In this document: piece by piece, positions 1 to 9,705 of the stretch | Layout of the letters: every line of letters starts with the position of its first letter | Position numbering within the stretch: position 1 is the first letter of the stretch | NCBI GenBank assembly: GCA_021324265.1 | Contig: JAJPJK010000011.1 | Coordinates: 53,727-117,726 of the forward strand | Direction: 5' to 3' | Length of the DNA: 64,000 nt | Source of the DNA: Thermoproteota archaeon | GTDB lineage: Archaea; Thermoproteota; Thermoprotei; Gearchaeales; Gearchaeaceae | Notes under the pieces: generated by a model | What the model was told of the DNA's origin: nothing | What the model saw: the letters and a program-made list of their open reading frames with translations, nothing else | Database searches by the model: none | Program-made: the position numbers and the translations under genes

Positions 1-1
1 A

Positions 2-739
2 GATGAAGATCTTACAGGATACGAAAATATGATGCTTGCTGCAGCACTTTATGGAATACCCAAAAGTGTTGCTAAAGAAAGGACCGAAGAACTCCTAAAA
101 ATGGTTGAGCTAACAAATGCAGCAAATAGGAAGGTTGAAACTTATTCAGGCGGTATGAGAAGGAGATTAGAAATTGCAATGGGCTTAATCAACAGACCTC
201 GCATTTTATTTCTCGATGAACCTACGCTAGGGCTCGATGTCCAAACAAGAGCTGCAATCTGGTCCTACATAATGAAGTTAAAAGAAGAATATAATATGAC
301 TATATTCATGACCACACACTATCTCGAGGAAGCTGATGCTTATTGCGATAGAATTGCAATTATAGATAGAGGGAAAATCTTAAAGATCGGATCGCCTAAG
401 GAGCTGAAAGAGGGGCTTGGTGGAGACATCATAACTATACAGATAGCCAGCAACGCTGAAGACGCAATGAAGATAATATCTGTGCATAATGAAGTAACCG
501 ATGTTAAAGCTGAAAAGAATACTATAAGAATAAAAACGAAGAATGCGAGTGCTTTAGCGCCGGAATTAATAAAAGAGCTTTATCAAAAAGGTATAAATGT
601 GACAAGAATAGAAATTGTACAACCTTCATTAGATGAAGTATACTTGGAATACACAGGAAAGAGCTTAAGAGACGAACAAGTAGACTGGGAAGATATGTTC
701 ACGCTTAGAAGAACGTTAAGAAGAGCAAGGGGAGGTTAA
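2..739 (+). CDS. ABC transporter ATP-binding protein (DrrA/ABC-2 type), 5' end outside the window
   Basis: Signature YSGGMRRRLEIAMGL, Walker B ILFLDEPTLGLD, H-loop TTHYLEEAD. The frame is open upstream of the ATG at 29 to the window edge (DEDLTGYENMM), so the gene is partial. Confidence 0.93.
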   Translation, partial: DEDLTGYENMMLAAALYGIPKSVAKERTEELLKMVELTNAANRKVETYSGGMRRRLEIAMGLINRPRILFLDEPTLGLDVQTRAAIWSYIMKLKEEYNMTIFMTTHYLEEADAYCDRIAIIDRGKILKIGSPKELKEGLGGDIITIQIASNAEDAMKIISVHNEVTDVKAEKNTIRIKTKNASALAPELIKELYQKGINVTRIEIVQPSLDEVYLEYTGKSLRDEQVDWEDMFTLRRTLRRARGG

Positions 740-787
740 GTAATTTTTCCTAAATTTAAATACAGATAATTTGATTTCTAAAATAAT

Positions 788-1627
788 ATGAGTTCATCCA
801 ATGAACGGGTTAAATTAGGAATAAATGATTTTCTTAAAGAAGCATTATTCATTGTTGAAGAAGCTAACAAGAAAAATATTCATTTAAGGATACTAGGAGC
901 GCTGGCAGTATACTTACATATTAGGGATAATCCTACCGCCTTAGGATTGCTTTCAAAGTTGGGTCGTGTTGATAAAGACACCTTATTTACAGACCTTGAT
1001 TTAATGGGATACAGCAAACAGCGTAAAGATGTATCGAAATTCTTTGAACAAATTGGATATTTTCCTGATAGAATGATAAATACTTTATTCGGAAACAAAA
1101 GGATGATCTTTTATCACCCAAAAGGCGATTTCCATGTAGATGTATTCTTCGATAAACTTGAATTTAGTCATGACGTAATTTTTGGTAATGATCCAAGCAA
1201 TGGAAGATTATCGTTGGATTATCCAACTATAAGTTTAACCGATCTCGTTCTAGAGAAAATACAAATTAATAAAATTAATAGAAAAGATTTGGTAGATCTA
1301 CTTCTCATCTTTGCGTCACATGATTTAGTAACTAAAGACACACAAAATCACGAAGAAATAAATGCAGAATACATTGCAAGTATATTGTCAGATGATTGGG
1401 GATTTTGGTATGATGCAGTTAATAATTTGAATAAATTGAAAAATTTTGCAAATAATTTAGGAGAAATTCAGAACGAATACTCTGCATATATTCAAAAAGC
1501 TAACGAAAATATCGATAAACTCCTAAAAATTATTGAAGAAAAGCCTAAATCAAAAAATTGGATAAAAAGATCAAAAGACGGAGTGAATAAACCTTGGTAT
1601 AGGGAAGTGGAAGAAGTAGTAAGATAG
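788..1627 (+). CDS. Nucleotidyltransferase-fold protein (AbiEii-like), hypothetical
   Basis: 279-aa ORF; LGALAVYLH..., TDLDLMGYS and later HVDVFFDKLEF resemble the minimal nucleotidyltransferase pattern. Confidence 0.55.
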   Translation: MSSSNERVKLGINDFLKEALFIVEEANKKNIHLRILGALAVYLHIRDNPTALGLLSKLGRVDKDTLFTDLDLMGYSKQRKDVSKFFEQIGYFPDRMINTLFGNKRMIFYHPKGDFHVDVFFDKLEFSHDVIFGNDPSNGRLSLDYPTISLTDLVLEKIQINKINRKDLVDLLLIFASHDLVTKDTQNHEEINAEYIASILSDDWGFWYDAVNNLNKLKNFANNLGEIQNEYSAYIQKANENIDKLLKIIEEKPKSKNWIKRSKDGVNKPWYREVEEVVR

Positions 1628-1681
1628 TAATAAGAATAAATTATTCTAAAAGTTTTTATATTATATAATTATTTAGGCATT

Positions 1682-3280
1682 ATGGGAGAAAGTTCTAGTT
1701 CTATTTATGTAAGAAAATCTTCTGGTCTTATAAGGACAATATCCGGAAGAAGTGCCTTAATAGCCAATCTGATAGGCATGGGTATACTTGTTAATATATT
1801 TTGGGTATACTATGCATCAGCGCTCTATCCCAATGCTGATCTTCCTTCCACAGTCTTCATAGGCATGGCACTGAATTTATTGGTAGCTTATGCATACTGG
1901 ATGCTTGCCACAGCAATGCCTAGAACAGGAGGAGATTATGTATATGTCAGCAGAATATTCCATCCTGCAGTTGGATTTATGGAAAATTTAATGTTTGTTG
2001 TGTTAATGGTAACATGGGCAGGTCTCTTTCCGCAACTCATAGCTTCACAAGGAATGCAGATGATGTTTGCAAACCTTTACCTCGTTACAGGCAATAGCTA
2101 TTACCTTTCTGTTGCACAATGGCTCACAACTCAGTTCGCTCAGTTTATCATAGGCTTTGTTATCGTTACTTTAGTCATTCTTCTCAATTTTCTACCTGTA
2201 AAATGGATATTCAGAATTGTCACGGCGCTTTTCGTAATACAAGCAATCATCTATGTCTGGTTTGTTGCACAATTAGCCATGATTCCACATGACACGTTTG
2301 TAAGTGACTTCAACCAAAAATTTGGGGCAAACGCGTACCAGCAAGTATTGAATCTTGCAAAAAACAATTATCAGGTAGATTGGACTATAACTGCTGAAGG
2401 TACCTTTATAGGAATAGTTTATACCATGCTCAGCTATATAGGATACGCTAACAGCGCATACTTTGCTGGAGAAGTTAGGGGAGACCCTCGTTCTTCTCAA
2501 GGATTAGCGATATTTGGTTCTCCTATAATATTCTCTGTAATCATTTACATTTTATATTCAGTTATTTACAACACATTTGGACATGATTTCCTCGTAGCAT
2601 CATCAGTACTTTCACTTAATGGTGACCAAGGTTGGATCATGCCTGCCGCACCATCACCTGCACATCTCGTTGCGGTCATATCAAATGATCCGTTTTTCGT
2701 TTCCGTTGTACCTTTTGGCTTAGTACTGACATTCTTTGGATTTGCGCTCATATACTTCTTCGTACCTACAAGAAACATATTCGCATACGCTTTCGATAGA
2801 ATAATACCTACAAAAGTCGCAGAAGTTAATAGATATGGCATTCCATGGGTTGCAGTTCTAATATATGGTGTGATCGCTTACGTCTCTCTGTACCTTACAG
2901 TATACACACAAGTATTCAGCTATCTTTCCTATGCTAACTTCGGTTGGTGGCTATCTGTAGCAATTGTGATGTTCGCTGCCGCCAGCTTCCCATTCCTAAA
3001 GAAAGATATTTTTGAATCTTCGCCAAGAATCGTTAAGAGAAAATTAGGACCTATACCCGTTATAACTCTTGTAGGAATCATAGGTGGAATATTATCACTT
3101 TGGGTTTCTTATTCAACAATATTGCCCTCTTTCACAGGCGCACCGATAAATGCCGTTTATATCCTCTCAATACTATTGGTATACGTTATTGCTTTGCTTA
3201 TCTTCATAATATCCTACTTCATACAAAAAAGAAGAGGAGTACCAATGGAGCTAATAGGCAAAGAGTTACCTCCTACCTAG
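1682..3280 (+). CDS. APC superfamily amino acid permease
   Basis: 532 aa, about 12 hydrophobic segments; MPRTGGDYVYVSRIFHPAVGF is typical of APC permeases. Confidence 0.88.
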   Translation: MGESSSSIYVRKSSGLIRTISGRSALIANLIGMGILVNIFWVYYASALYPNADLPSTVFIGMALNLLVAYAYWMLATAMPRTGGDYVYVSRIFHPAVGFMENLMFVVLMVTWAGLFPQLIASQGMQMMFANLYLVTGNSYYLSVAQWLTTQFAQFIIGFVIVTLVILLNFLPVKWIFRIVTALFVIQAIIYVWFVAQLAMIPHDTFVSDFNQKFGANAYQQVLNLAKNNYQVDWTITAEGTFIGIVYTMLSYIGYANSAYFAGEVRGDPRSSQGLAIFGSPIIFSVIIYILYSVIYNTFGHDFLVASSVLSLNGDQGWIMPAAPSPAHLVAVISNDPFFVSVVPFGLVLTFFGFALIYFFVPTRNIFAYAFDRIIPTKVAEVNRYGIPWVAVLIYGVIAYVSLYLTVYTQVFSYLSYANFGWWLSVAIVMFAAASFPFLKKDIFESSPRIVKRKLGPIPVITLVGIIGGILSLWVSYSTILPSFTGAPINAVYILSILLVYVIALLIFIISYFIQKRRGVPMELIGKELPPT

Positions 3281-4230
3281 CCAGAAGTAAATAAAAAGCC
3301 TTCTAGTTTTTCTGCAGACATGATTAATATTAGACCATTGAGTATTCCTGTTGCATATTCGCTACCCGGATTAAAACAATGCGTTTGTTTAATCTTTGTA
3401 TAACCTTTAGATTCATGAATATGACCATGCAAACCAATAAAAGGCTGGTATTTTTCAATCGCTTTCCTTACAGCAATACTTCCTACATGAGTGAACTCAG
3501 GTTCACCGCCAGGAGTTAGTACAGGTCTTAAATCTTGATCAAGCTTCGGTGCAATGTCGAGGTGAGTATTGAAAGGAGGCACATGAATATTGAAAATCAT
3601 TCTTCTCGCTTCCCTTGCGCTACTTACTAAGGAATCAATTTTAGATTCGAGAATTTCTTCAGGTAAATCACCTGGGAGATTCCAAGGTGTTGGATTCGAG
3701 TAACCCAAGCTGAGCATTTCATGATATTCATCGACCCAAATTATTTTCTCATTAGGATAAATCACGAAATCAGACTCCTTTAGTACTTCTTCACAAACTT
3801 TAGGGTCATCATTGCCTGTATTTATAATGATTTTTGTACCTAAAGGCTTCAGCCTTTCTTCAGCGAGCCTACACCATTCAATCATATTTTCTTTAATTAG
3901 TTCTAGGAAGATTCGATCAAGTTTATCTTTATCCCTTAATAGCTCTTGCCATTCCTCTTTTTCAATGATTATAGGATAATCCCCTTGTGAACGGATTGCT
4001 CTCTTTATCTCAACCAACTTTTCTTCATTTTCTGCCTTCATCACATTTCCCTTAACTTCCGCTTCAAAAGAATTCCCCTTTTTGAAAACCGGCACTAGAG
4101 CTTTACCAGCAATATCCCCTCCTATAATTAACACTTGGGCGCCATATACTTTCGCAGCATTAAGAAATTTGAGGTATAGCTTATCAGAGCCGTGTATATC
4201 TGAGACGAAAAAGATTCTTGTTTTTCCCAT
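3277..4230 (-). CDS. Calcineurin-like metallophosphoesterase
   Basis: FFVSDIHGSD, IIGGDIAG, NTGNDD and GLHGHIHES motifs. Confidence 0.88.
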   Translation of the reverse strand: MGKTRIFFVSDIHGSDKLYLKFLNAAKVYGAQVLIIGGDIAGKALVPVFKKGNSFEAEVKGNVMKAENEEKLVEIKRAIRSQGDYPIIIEKEEWQELLRDKDKLDRIFLELIKENMIEWCRLAEERLKPLGTKIIINTGNDDPKVCEEVLKESDFVIYPNEKIIWVDEYHEMLSLGYSNPTPWNLPGDLPEEILESKIDSLVSSAREARRMIFNIHVPPFNTHLDIAPKLDQDLRPVLTPGGEPEFTHVGSIAVRKAIEKYQPFIGLHGHIHESKGYTKIKQTHCFNPGSEYATGILNGLILIMSAEKLEGFLFTSG

Positions 4231-4300
4231 ATCATGGTTAGTGGTTTTTCAAATAAATATCTAAAATCACGTTGAGATAAGGCAAAGATTTAAATACCTG

Positions 4301-4326
4301 TATCGATATCGATATCGATGTCGATA
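4301..4326. repeat. Short hexanucleotide tandem repeat (TATCGA)n, ~4 units, last imperfect
   Basis: tatcga tatcga tatcga tgtcga ta immediately before the ATG of the ABC permease. Confidence 0.85.
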
Positions 4327-5282
4327 TGTGGAAGTCTAGAATAAGGAAAGTTGTTGAAGATGTGAAAACACTAAAGGATATTAAGAAGGTTGGAAGTAAT
4401 CAACGTTTGATGAAAGAACAACAAAATCTTGGATATTTACACGGGATATGGGCTCTAACAAATAGAGAACTCAAAAAATGGTATAAAGCGCCCGTCATTT
4501 TAATCATTTCATTGATTCAACCTATAGCTTGGCTATTGTTATTCGGAAAGTCTATGAATCTTGGATCGATGTTTTCAAGTTCTGGATTCAATATTCCTGG
4601 CCTTAATATTCCAAAGCAAGTAATCGATCAAATTGCAAACCAGATATTGCTCGAGAGATTCGGAACTACGGACTATTTTTCATATTTGGCAGTTGGAATG
4701 GTAGCATTTATCATGCTCTTTACAGCGATGAGTAGCGGTATGACAATAGTATGGGATAGAAGATTGGGGTTTTTAAATAAGCTATTAACAACACCTATAT
4801 CCAGAGCAACAATTGTTTTCAGTAAAACTCTCTCTTCTGTCCTTAGAGCGCTGACTCAGGCTACAATAGTTTTGATAGTAGCTACTCTCCTCGGTATGCA
4901 ATTCAAGGCTGGTTTTGGAGTCTTAGATTTGTTGCTCTCGTATGCAGCACTTTTCTTAATGGCAATGGGGTTAGCTTCTTTATTCATAATGCTTGCAATT
5001 AGGGCTACGAGTTGGGAATCTCAGATGGCAGTGATGAACTTGCTTAATCTGCCGCTAATGTTTGCTAGCAATGCCTTTTATCCAATTAGCACCATGCCTT
5101 CATGGCTTCAACCTGTAGCTTATATTAACCCTATAACCTATACCAATGATATTTTGAGGCAATTGATGCTTGGAGCTACAGGAATAAAAAGCCTTGCATT
5201 CGATTTCATGTATCTTAGTGCCTTCGGTATATTGTTTACTGCAATTGGAATGATACTTTCCTGGAGATACTTAAGCAAATAA
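4326..5282 (+). CDS. ABC-2 type transporter permease (DrrB-like)
   Basis: 318 aa, six hydrophobic segments; LNLPLMFASNAFYPISTMPSWLQPVAYINPITYTNDILR typical of ABC-2 permeases. Confidence 0.88.
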   Translation: MWKSRIRKVVEDVKTLKDIKKVGSNQRLMKEQQNLGYLHGIWALTNRELKKWYKAPVILIISLIQPIAWLLLFGKSMNLGSMFSSSGFNIPGLNIPKQVIDQIANQILLERFGTTDYFSYLAVGMVAFIMLFTAMSSGMTIVWDRRLGFLNKLLTTPISRATIVFSKTLSSVLRALTQATIVLIVATLLGMQFKAGFGVLDLLLSYAALFLMAMGLASLFIMLAIRATSWESQMAVMNLLNLPLMFASNAFYPISTMPSWLQPVAYINPITYTNDILRQLMLGATGIKSLAFDFMYLSAFGILFTAIGMILSWRYLSK

Positions 5283-6275
5283 TCAAAATAGGAGACGTCT
5301 TTTTCCCTCAGTTCTTATTTTTCTTATAGTTTCTCCATCAATATTTCTAGCATTCAAACCAAATGCTTTGAAAATATCTTTTTCGAAATCATATTCAGTA
5401 TAAATTGAGTTGCGGTTTAGCAACATATTCGCTTCATCCAAGGAGCTCGCATTTAAAACTAATCCTGCTAGTTTATTCATCTCAAATACCTTTACTGGAT
5501 CAAGAAAGAACATTACCGCAGAAGCAGGTGTTACGAATACGTTTCTGGTATTTTTCCTAATTTTAACCTCCCCATATAATCCAAAAAATGCCTCTAACGG
5601 AATTCTGGATGCCTCACTTTCAGCATCTTCTAGGATAAGCTTAACTTTAGATGCTGTATTGAGATCATAACCTTTTATATCGATTAAGCCTCCTCCTCTT
5701 GCTATTTCGCTTACAAGCTTTAGAAAATAATCATGCCCCAATTCTCCGTCACTTCCACATCCTATAACTCCCAGAATGGCATTGATTCCTACTTGCCTTA
5801 ATATGTATAGTGCGGCCAAAGAAATAGCATCTATTAAGGGGCTCATAATAGTCTCTTCATCTCCTCTAGTCATCATATCGCCGCCTGCATCGACTCCAAT
5901 GACTAGATCTATACCTTCTTTCCTGACCAACCCTTCTATACAGTTTGCTAAATGCCTAGGACCTAATCTGTTATTCAACGCATAACCTTTTTGTAAATTT
6001 AAAGATCTGATAACTTTCACCAGCGTGGGAGTCACTATGTTTCCAGCCCTATTGGCGAAAGTATCTGTATTGAGAAGGAAAACACAATCATTGATCCTTA
6101 CTGCATTTCTTAACTCTTCAAAATTGATTGGGCCTGGAACAGGATCTATAACATATCTTTCCCAAATAATTGATCCAATAAGCGTCTCATACCCCAATTT
6201 TCTATAATATTCCATAGCTAACACGCAAGAAATCACATCGCCTGCTCCACCTGCACCAAATATCAAAGCTTTCAT
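5283..6275 (-). CDS. DUF1152 family protein
   Basis: MKALIFGAGGAGDVISCVLA..., IGVDAGGDMMTRGDEETIMSPLIDA, GVIGCGSDGEL. Confidence 0.7.
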   Translation of the reverse strand: MKALIFGAGGAGDVISCVLAMEYYRKLGYETLIGSIIWERYVIDPVPGPINFEELRNAVRINDCVFLLNTDTFANRAGNIVTPTLVKVIRSLNLQKGYALNNRLGPRHLANCIEGLVRKEGIDLVIGVDAGGDMMTRGDEETIMSPLIDAISLAALYILRQVGINAILGVIGCGSDGELGHDYFLKLVSEIARGGGLIDIKGYDLNTASKVKLILEDAESEASRIPLEAFFGLYGEVKIRKNTRNVFVTPASAVMFFLDPVKVFEMNKLAGLVLNASSLDEANMLLNRNSIYTEYDFEKDIFKAFGLNARNIDGETIRKIRTEGKRRLLF

Positions 6276-6281
6276 TGTAAC

Positions 6282-7040
6282 CTAGCCTAGTAACGGGCCA
6301 TATGTAGAGACCCGTCTTGCACCCAATCTAGCTTTTCTATGATCCTCAATAGCTTTTGGATCTACATCATAAATCGCAAAACCTTCCTCATCTTTTGCAG
6401 CACTCGCTATAAACGGAATAACAACATCCTCTTCAATCTGAAAATCTACTACAAAACTATTACCCAAAAAATTCGGGGGTATCAAAGCCAAACTACTTGC
6501 TATATGTACACGATTTTCAAGTGCTCTAGTCATAACATAAAGCTTCCACGGATCAAAGCCTTGTTTTTTAATCCTAGCTGGCGCAAAGATAATTTCTGCT
6601 CCCTTTAATGTCAATATTCTTATGACTTCAGGATATACGAGATCGTGACATATCGAAATCCCTATTTTTATATCCTTGAATCTAAAAACTTCGTAACTGC
6701 TACCAGCTTTTGCAACCTCATTTTCTGCGCCAAAGAGATGGACCTTTTTCTGTTCGCCGATAATCTCTCCATTTTCATCTATTAGAAAGCTACCTATTTC
6801 TATATTATCTCCATTCTCTATATAGTTTCCGCCTGTTATTATACCTATCCCTGATCTCCTTGCCTCCTTCCTTAATTCTTCAAGAATAGGATAGAAGTTA
6901 TAAGAAATTATCCAATGTTCGGGTAAACATGCCAATTCAACTCCATAGCTAGCTGCTTCTTTGATTAACTTTAACGCTCTATTTAAAACTTCTTCTTTAC
7001 TTCCTCGCGAATCAGGTTGAATAAGCGAAATCCTGAGCAT
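6282..7040 (-). CDS. Carbon-nitrogen hydrolase (nitrilase superfamily)
   Basis: Catalytic Glu (CLPEHW), Lys (EQKKVHLF) and Cys (GISICHDLVYPE) motifs. Confidence 0.88.
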   Translation of the reverse strand: MLRISLIQPDSRGSKEEVLNRALKLIKEAASYGVELACLPEHWIISYNFYPILEELRKEARRSGIGIITGGNYIENGDNIEIGSFLIDENGEIIGEQKKVHLFGAENEVAKAGSSYEVFRFKDIKIGISICHDLVYPEVIRILTLKGAEIIFAPARIKKQGFDPWKLYVMTRALENRVHIASSLALIPPNFLGNSFVVDFQIEEDVVIPFIASAAKDEEGFAIYDVDPKAIEDHRKARLGARRVSTYGPLLG

Positions 7041-7051
7041 CGTTCAGTAAA

Positions 7052-7456
7052 TCAACTTTCACTCATATATTTTCTCAGACTAGTTTTCCACTCCTCTGGA
7101 ATCAATACAGGATTACCATGATTATCTACTAATACATCTCTTACATAACCATGAGCGGCAATCCTTCCATCCTCTTTCAGTATTTTATGTCTATAATTGA
7201 TGCTTGTTCTACCAATCTTCTCTATCCATGTGAATATAGAAATATGTTCATCCAAGTTAATCGGTGCCAAATATCTACAGTTTACCTCTGCACAAAGAAA
7301 CTGATATCCTAACCTTTTCAATTCTTTGAATGTAATTTTTGCTTCTTTCAACAATTCTATCCTTGCAATATCGAAGTAAACTAAATAATTTGCATAATAA
7401 ACTATTCCTAATGCATCTGTTTCAGATAACCGTACAGTTAGTTTTAACTCATGCAT
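7052..7456 (-). CDS. Acyl-CoA thioesterase, 4HBT/YbgC-like
   Basis: 134 aa; VRLSETDALGIVYYANYLVYFDIARIELL hot-dog fold motif. Confidence 0.9.
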   Translation of the reverse strand: MHELKLTVRLSETDALGIVYYANYLVYFDIARIELLKEAKITFKELKRLGYQFLCAEVNCRYLAPINLDEHISIFTWIEKIGRTSINYRHKILKEDGRIAAHGYVRDVLVDNHGNPVLIPEEWKTSLRKYMSES

Positions 7457-7644
7457 ATTTTTTCTTATTTTTCCAAAATATTAAACTTGAAACCTAGAGA
7501 TAAGAATATAGAGCTAATGAAGAATATCTATTCCAAAATGGAAATGTATACAAATCATTAATCAATATCTATATATGAATGATTATTATATAAACTATAT
7601 ATTAATAAAAAAATTTATATAATAAAAATTATTCTATATCACAT

Positions 7645-8175
7645 ATGAGAGAAGGAAGCGCTATTTCTAGAGGTATGGCTATAATAATAGCAATAATTGT
7701 AATTGCAGCAGTAGGAGTTGGGGCATATGTTATATACTATTACCCCAGTTCTGATGGACAAACAAACGTTCCAGCAGGAATAAAGATTGGATTATTAACC
7801 CATAGGACAGGAGCCTCATCTCCAACAGGACAAGATATAGAACGTGGTTTCACCTTGGCGGTTGAAGAAATAAACGCTGCAGGAGGTGTCTATGTAGCAC
7901 AGTATAATAAGAACTTAACTCTAATTCCTTACATAGAAGATCAACAAAGTTCACAGCAAGGAACTATTGATGCAGCAAATAAATTAATCAATCAAGATAA
8001 AGTTGACATTATAGTAGGAGGCTTCGGAAGCGCTTTCATATATGCTGCTCAACCTGTGATAGCTCAGACAGGTGTTCCATTTACTCCCGTAACAGGGTTA
8101 AGAAATCTTATAGGAGGAGTTTGCGAATTGACCAGTATGCGCTTCATATCAATAATTAATTTATCTCACGCTTAA
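7645..8175 (+). pseudogene. Truncated branched-chain amino-acid-type ABC substrate-binding protein (LivJ-like)
   Basis: Signal/TM segment then IKIGLLTHRTGASSPTGQDIERGFTLAVEEINAAGGV...; stops at 176 aa after PFTPVTG followed by unrelated residues. Full-length homologues are about 400 aa. Confidence 0.75.
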
Positions 8176-8452
8176 AAACACTCAGCAGACCATCGTCTCC
8201 TCATTAATTTGGAAGCTAATTTTTCATCATTGTGTGTTTTTTAATTAGTATTCGTGATTAATATTTTTAATGGTATTCAAGATAGAGACCTTAATGTAAT
8301 AAAAATTAATAAGTTATCCGAAGCTTAAAAGCAGAATCCCTATAAAAACTATAAATATTATTGATAAAAATTGATAATTTACTGAAGATTTTATAATTCG
8401 TCTATCATAAACTAACTTAAAGAATTTATTGTGTGAATAAGTATTATAGCTT

Positions 8453-9313
8453 ATGCTTGATCCAATAACTCTCCTAGTTGTCTTAATTGCATCAAGCATA
8501 ATCTCAGGGTTACTAGGTTCTTTAACAGGCTTAGGAGGCGCTTCATTCCTTATACCAATATATATAATATTTTTAGGGTTCCCAGCTCAATATGCTACTG
8601 GTGCAAGCTTAGTAGCAACTATTGCAACATCCAGTGGTTCTGCAAGCGCATACGTAAAAGATAGAATAACAAATATAAGAATAGCCATGGGGCTTGAAAT
8701 CGGAACAACGCTCGGAGCAATACTTGGAGCACTGGCAGCTGGATATGCATATTCACATTCTTTGCAATTCTTACTGCTAATAATTCTGGGTTCTTTTTTA
8801 CTATCTCAAGTCTTCTTTCAAATCTCAAGAGGTAGTTCAGAATTGCCTAAACCAATGAGAGCTGATTGGACAACAAAATTTTTCCAACTCAAGGGTGTAT
8901 ATTATGACTATGCTTTGAAAAGAGAAGTAAGCTATTATGGTGTGCGCTGGTGGTTATCAGCGATAATAATGTTCATTGCTGGCTTTTTCTCCGGTTTGCT
9001 AGGTGTAGGAGGTGGCGCATTGAAAGTGTTAGCACTCGATTGGGCGATGAACTTACCAATGAAGGTTAGTACAACAACAAGTAATTTCATGATAGGAGTG
9101 ACCGCAACAACAGGTAGTGCAATATATTGGTCTTTAGGCTTCATACAGCCATTTTTAGCCGGTGCTACAGCGATAGGTGTTTTACTGGGCTCCATGTTAG
9201 GTTCAAAGATACTTTTAAGATTGAGAAATCAGACAGTTAGATACGTATTCGCAGCGCTTCTCGCTTATTTAGGAATTGAATTAATCCTAAGAGGTTTGGG
9301 ATATGGAATTTGA
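8453..9313 (+). CDS. TauE/SafE family sulfite/anion exporter
   Basis: Repeated G-x-GG motifs (GSLTGLGGASFLIP; GLLGVGGGALKV), 8 TM-like segments. Confidence 0.88.
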   Translation: MLDPITLLVVLIASSIISGLLGSLTGLGGASFLIPIYIIFLGFPAQYATGASLVATIATSSGSASAYVKDRITNIRIAMGLEIGTTLGAILGALAAGYAYSHSLQFLLLIILGSFLLSQVFFQISRGSSELPKPMRADWTTKFFQLKGVYYDYALKREVSYYGVRWWLSAIIMFIAGFFSGLLGVGGGALKVLALDWAMNLPMKVSTTTSNFMIGVTATTGSAIYWSLGFIQPFLAGATAIGVLLGSMLGSKILLRLRNQTVRYVFAALLAYLGIELILRGLGYGI

Positions 9314-9668
9314 AGATATTGTGGGATATACATTAAGAATTGGAGTGATCCTATCTATAACTCTTCTCGTCATCGGCATGATATTACTTTACTATACAGG
9401 ATTTAGTAGCGGAGATGATTTTAAAAACATCATTTCTCCAAATTCAACCATTAACAGTAAAAATTTTAAAATATCTCAAATATCCATAAATGCAGTAACA
9501 ATTCTATATTTTGGAATAATTATTCTCATATCTACTCCAATTATAAGAGTTATTGTTGGGATAATACAATTTTATAAAGAAAGAAATATTACATATTTTA
9601 TTATTACACTTATAGTTCTTCTAAATATAATGATCTCTATATTTTTTCTAAACATCAATATGTTGTAA
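9303..9668 (+). CDS. DUF1634-like membrane protein
   Basis: 121 aa, three TM segments, overlaps the TauE/SafE gene; DUF1634 commonly neighbours TauE. Confidence 0.65.
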   Translation: MEFEDIVGYTLRIGVILSITLLVIGMILLYYTGFSSGDDFKNIISPNSTINSKNFKISQISINAVTILYFGIIILISTPIIRVIVGIIQFYKERNITYFIITLIVLLNIMISIFFLNINML

Positions 9669-9705
9669 TGAATAAGAAATTAACTTAATAAAGGTAAACT
9701 CATAT

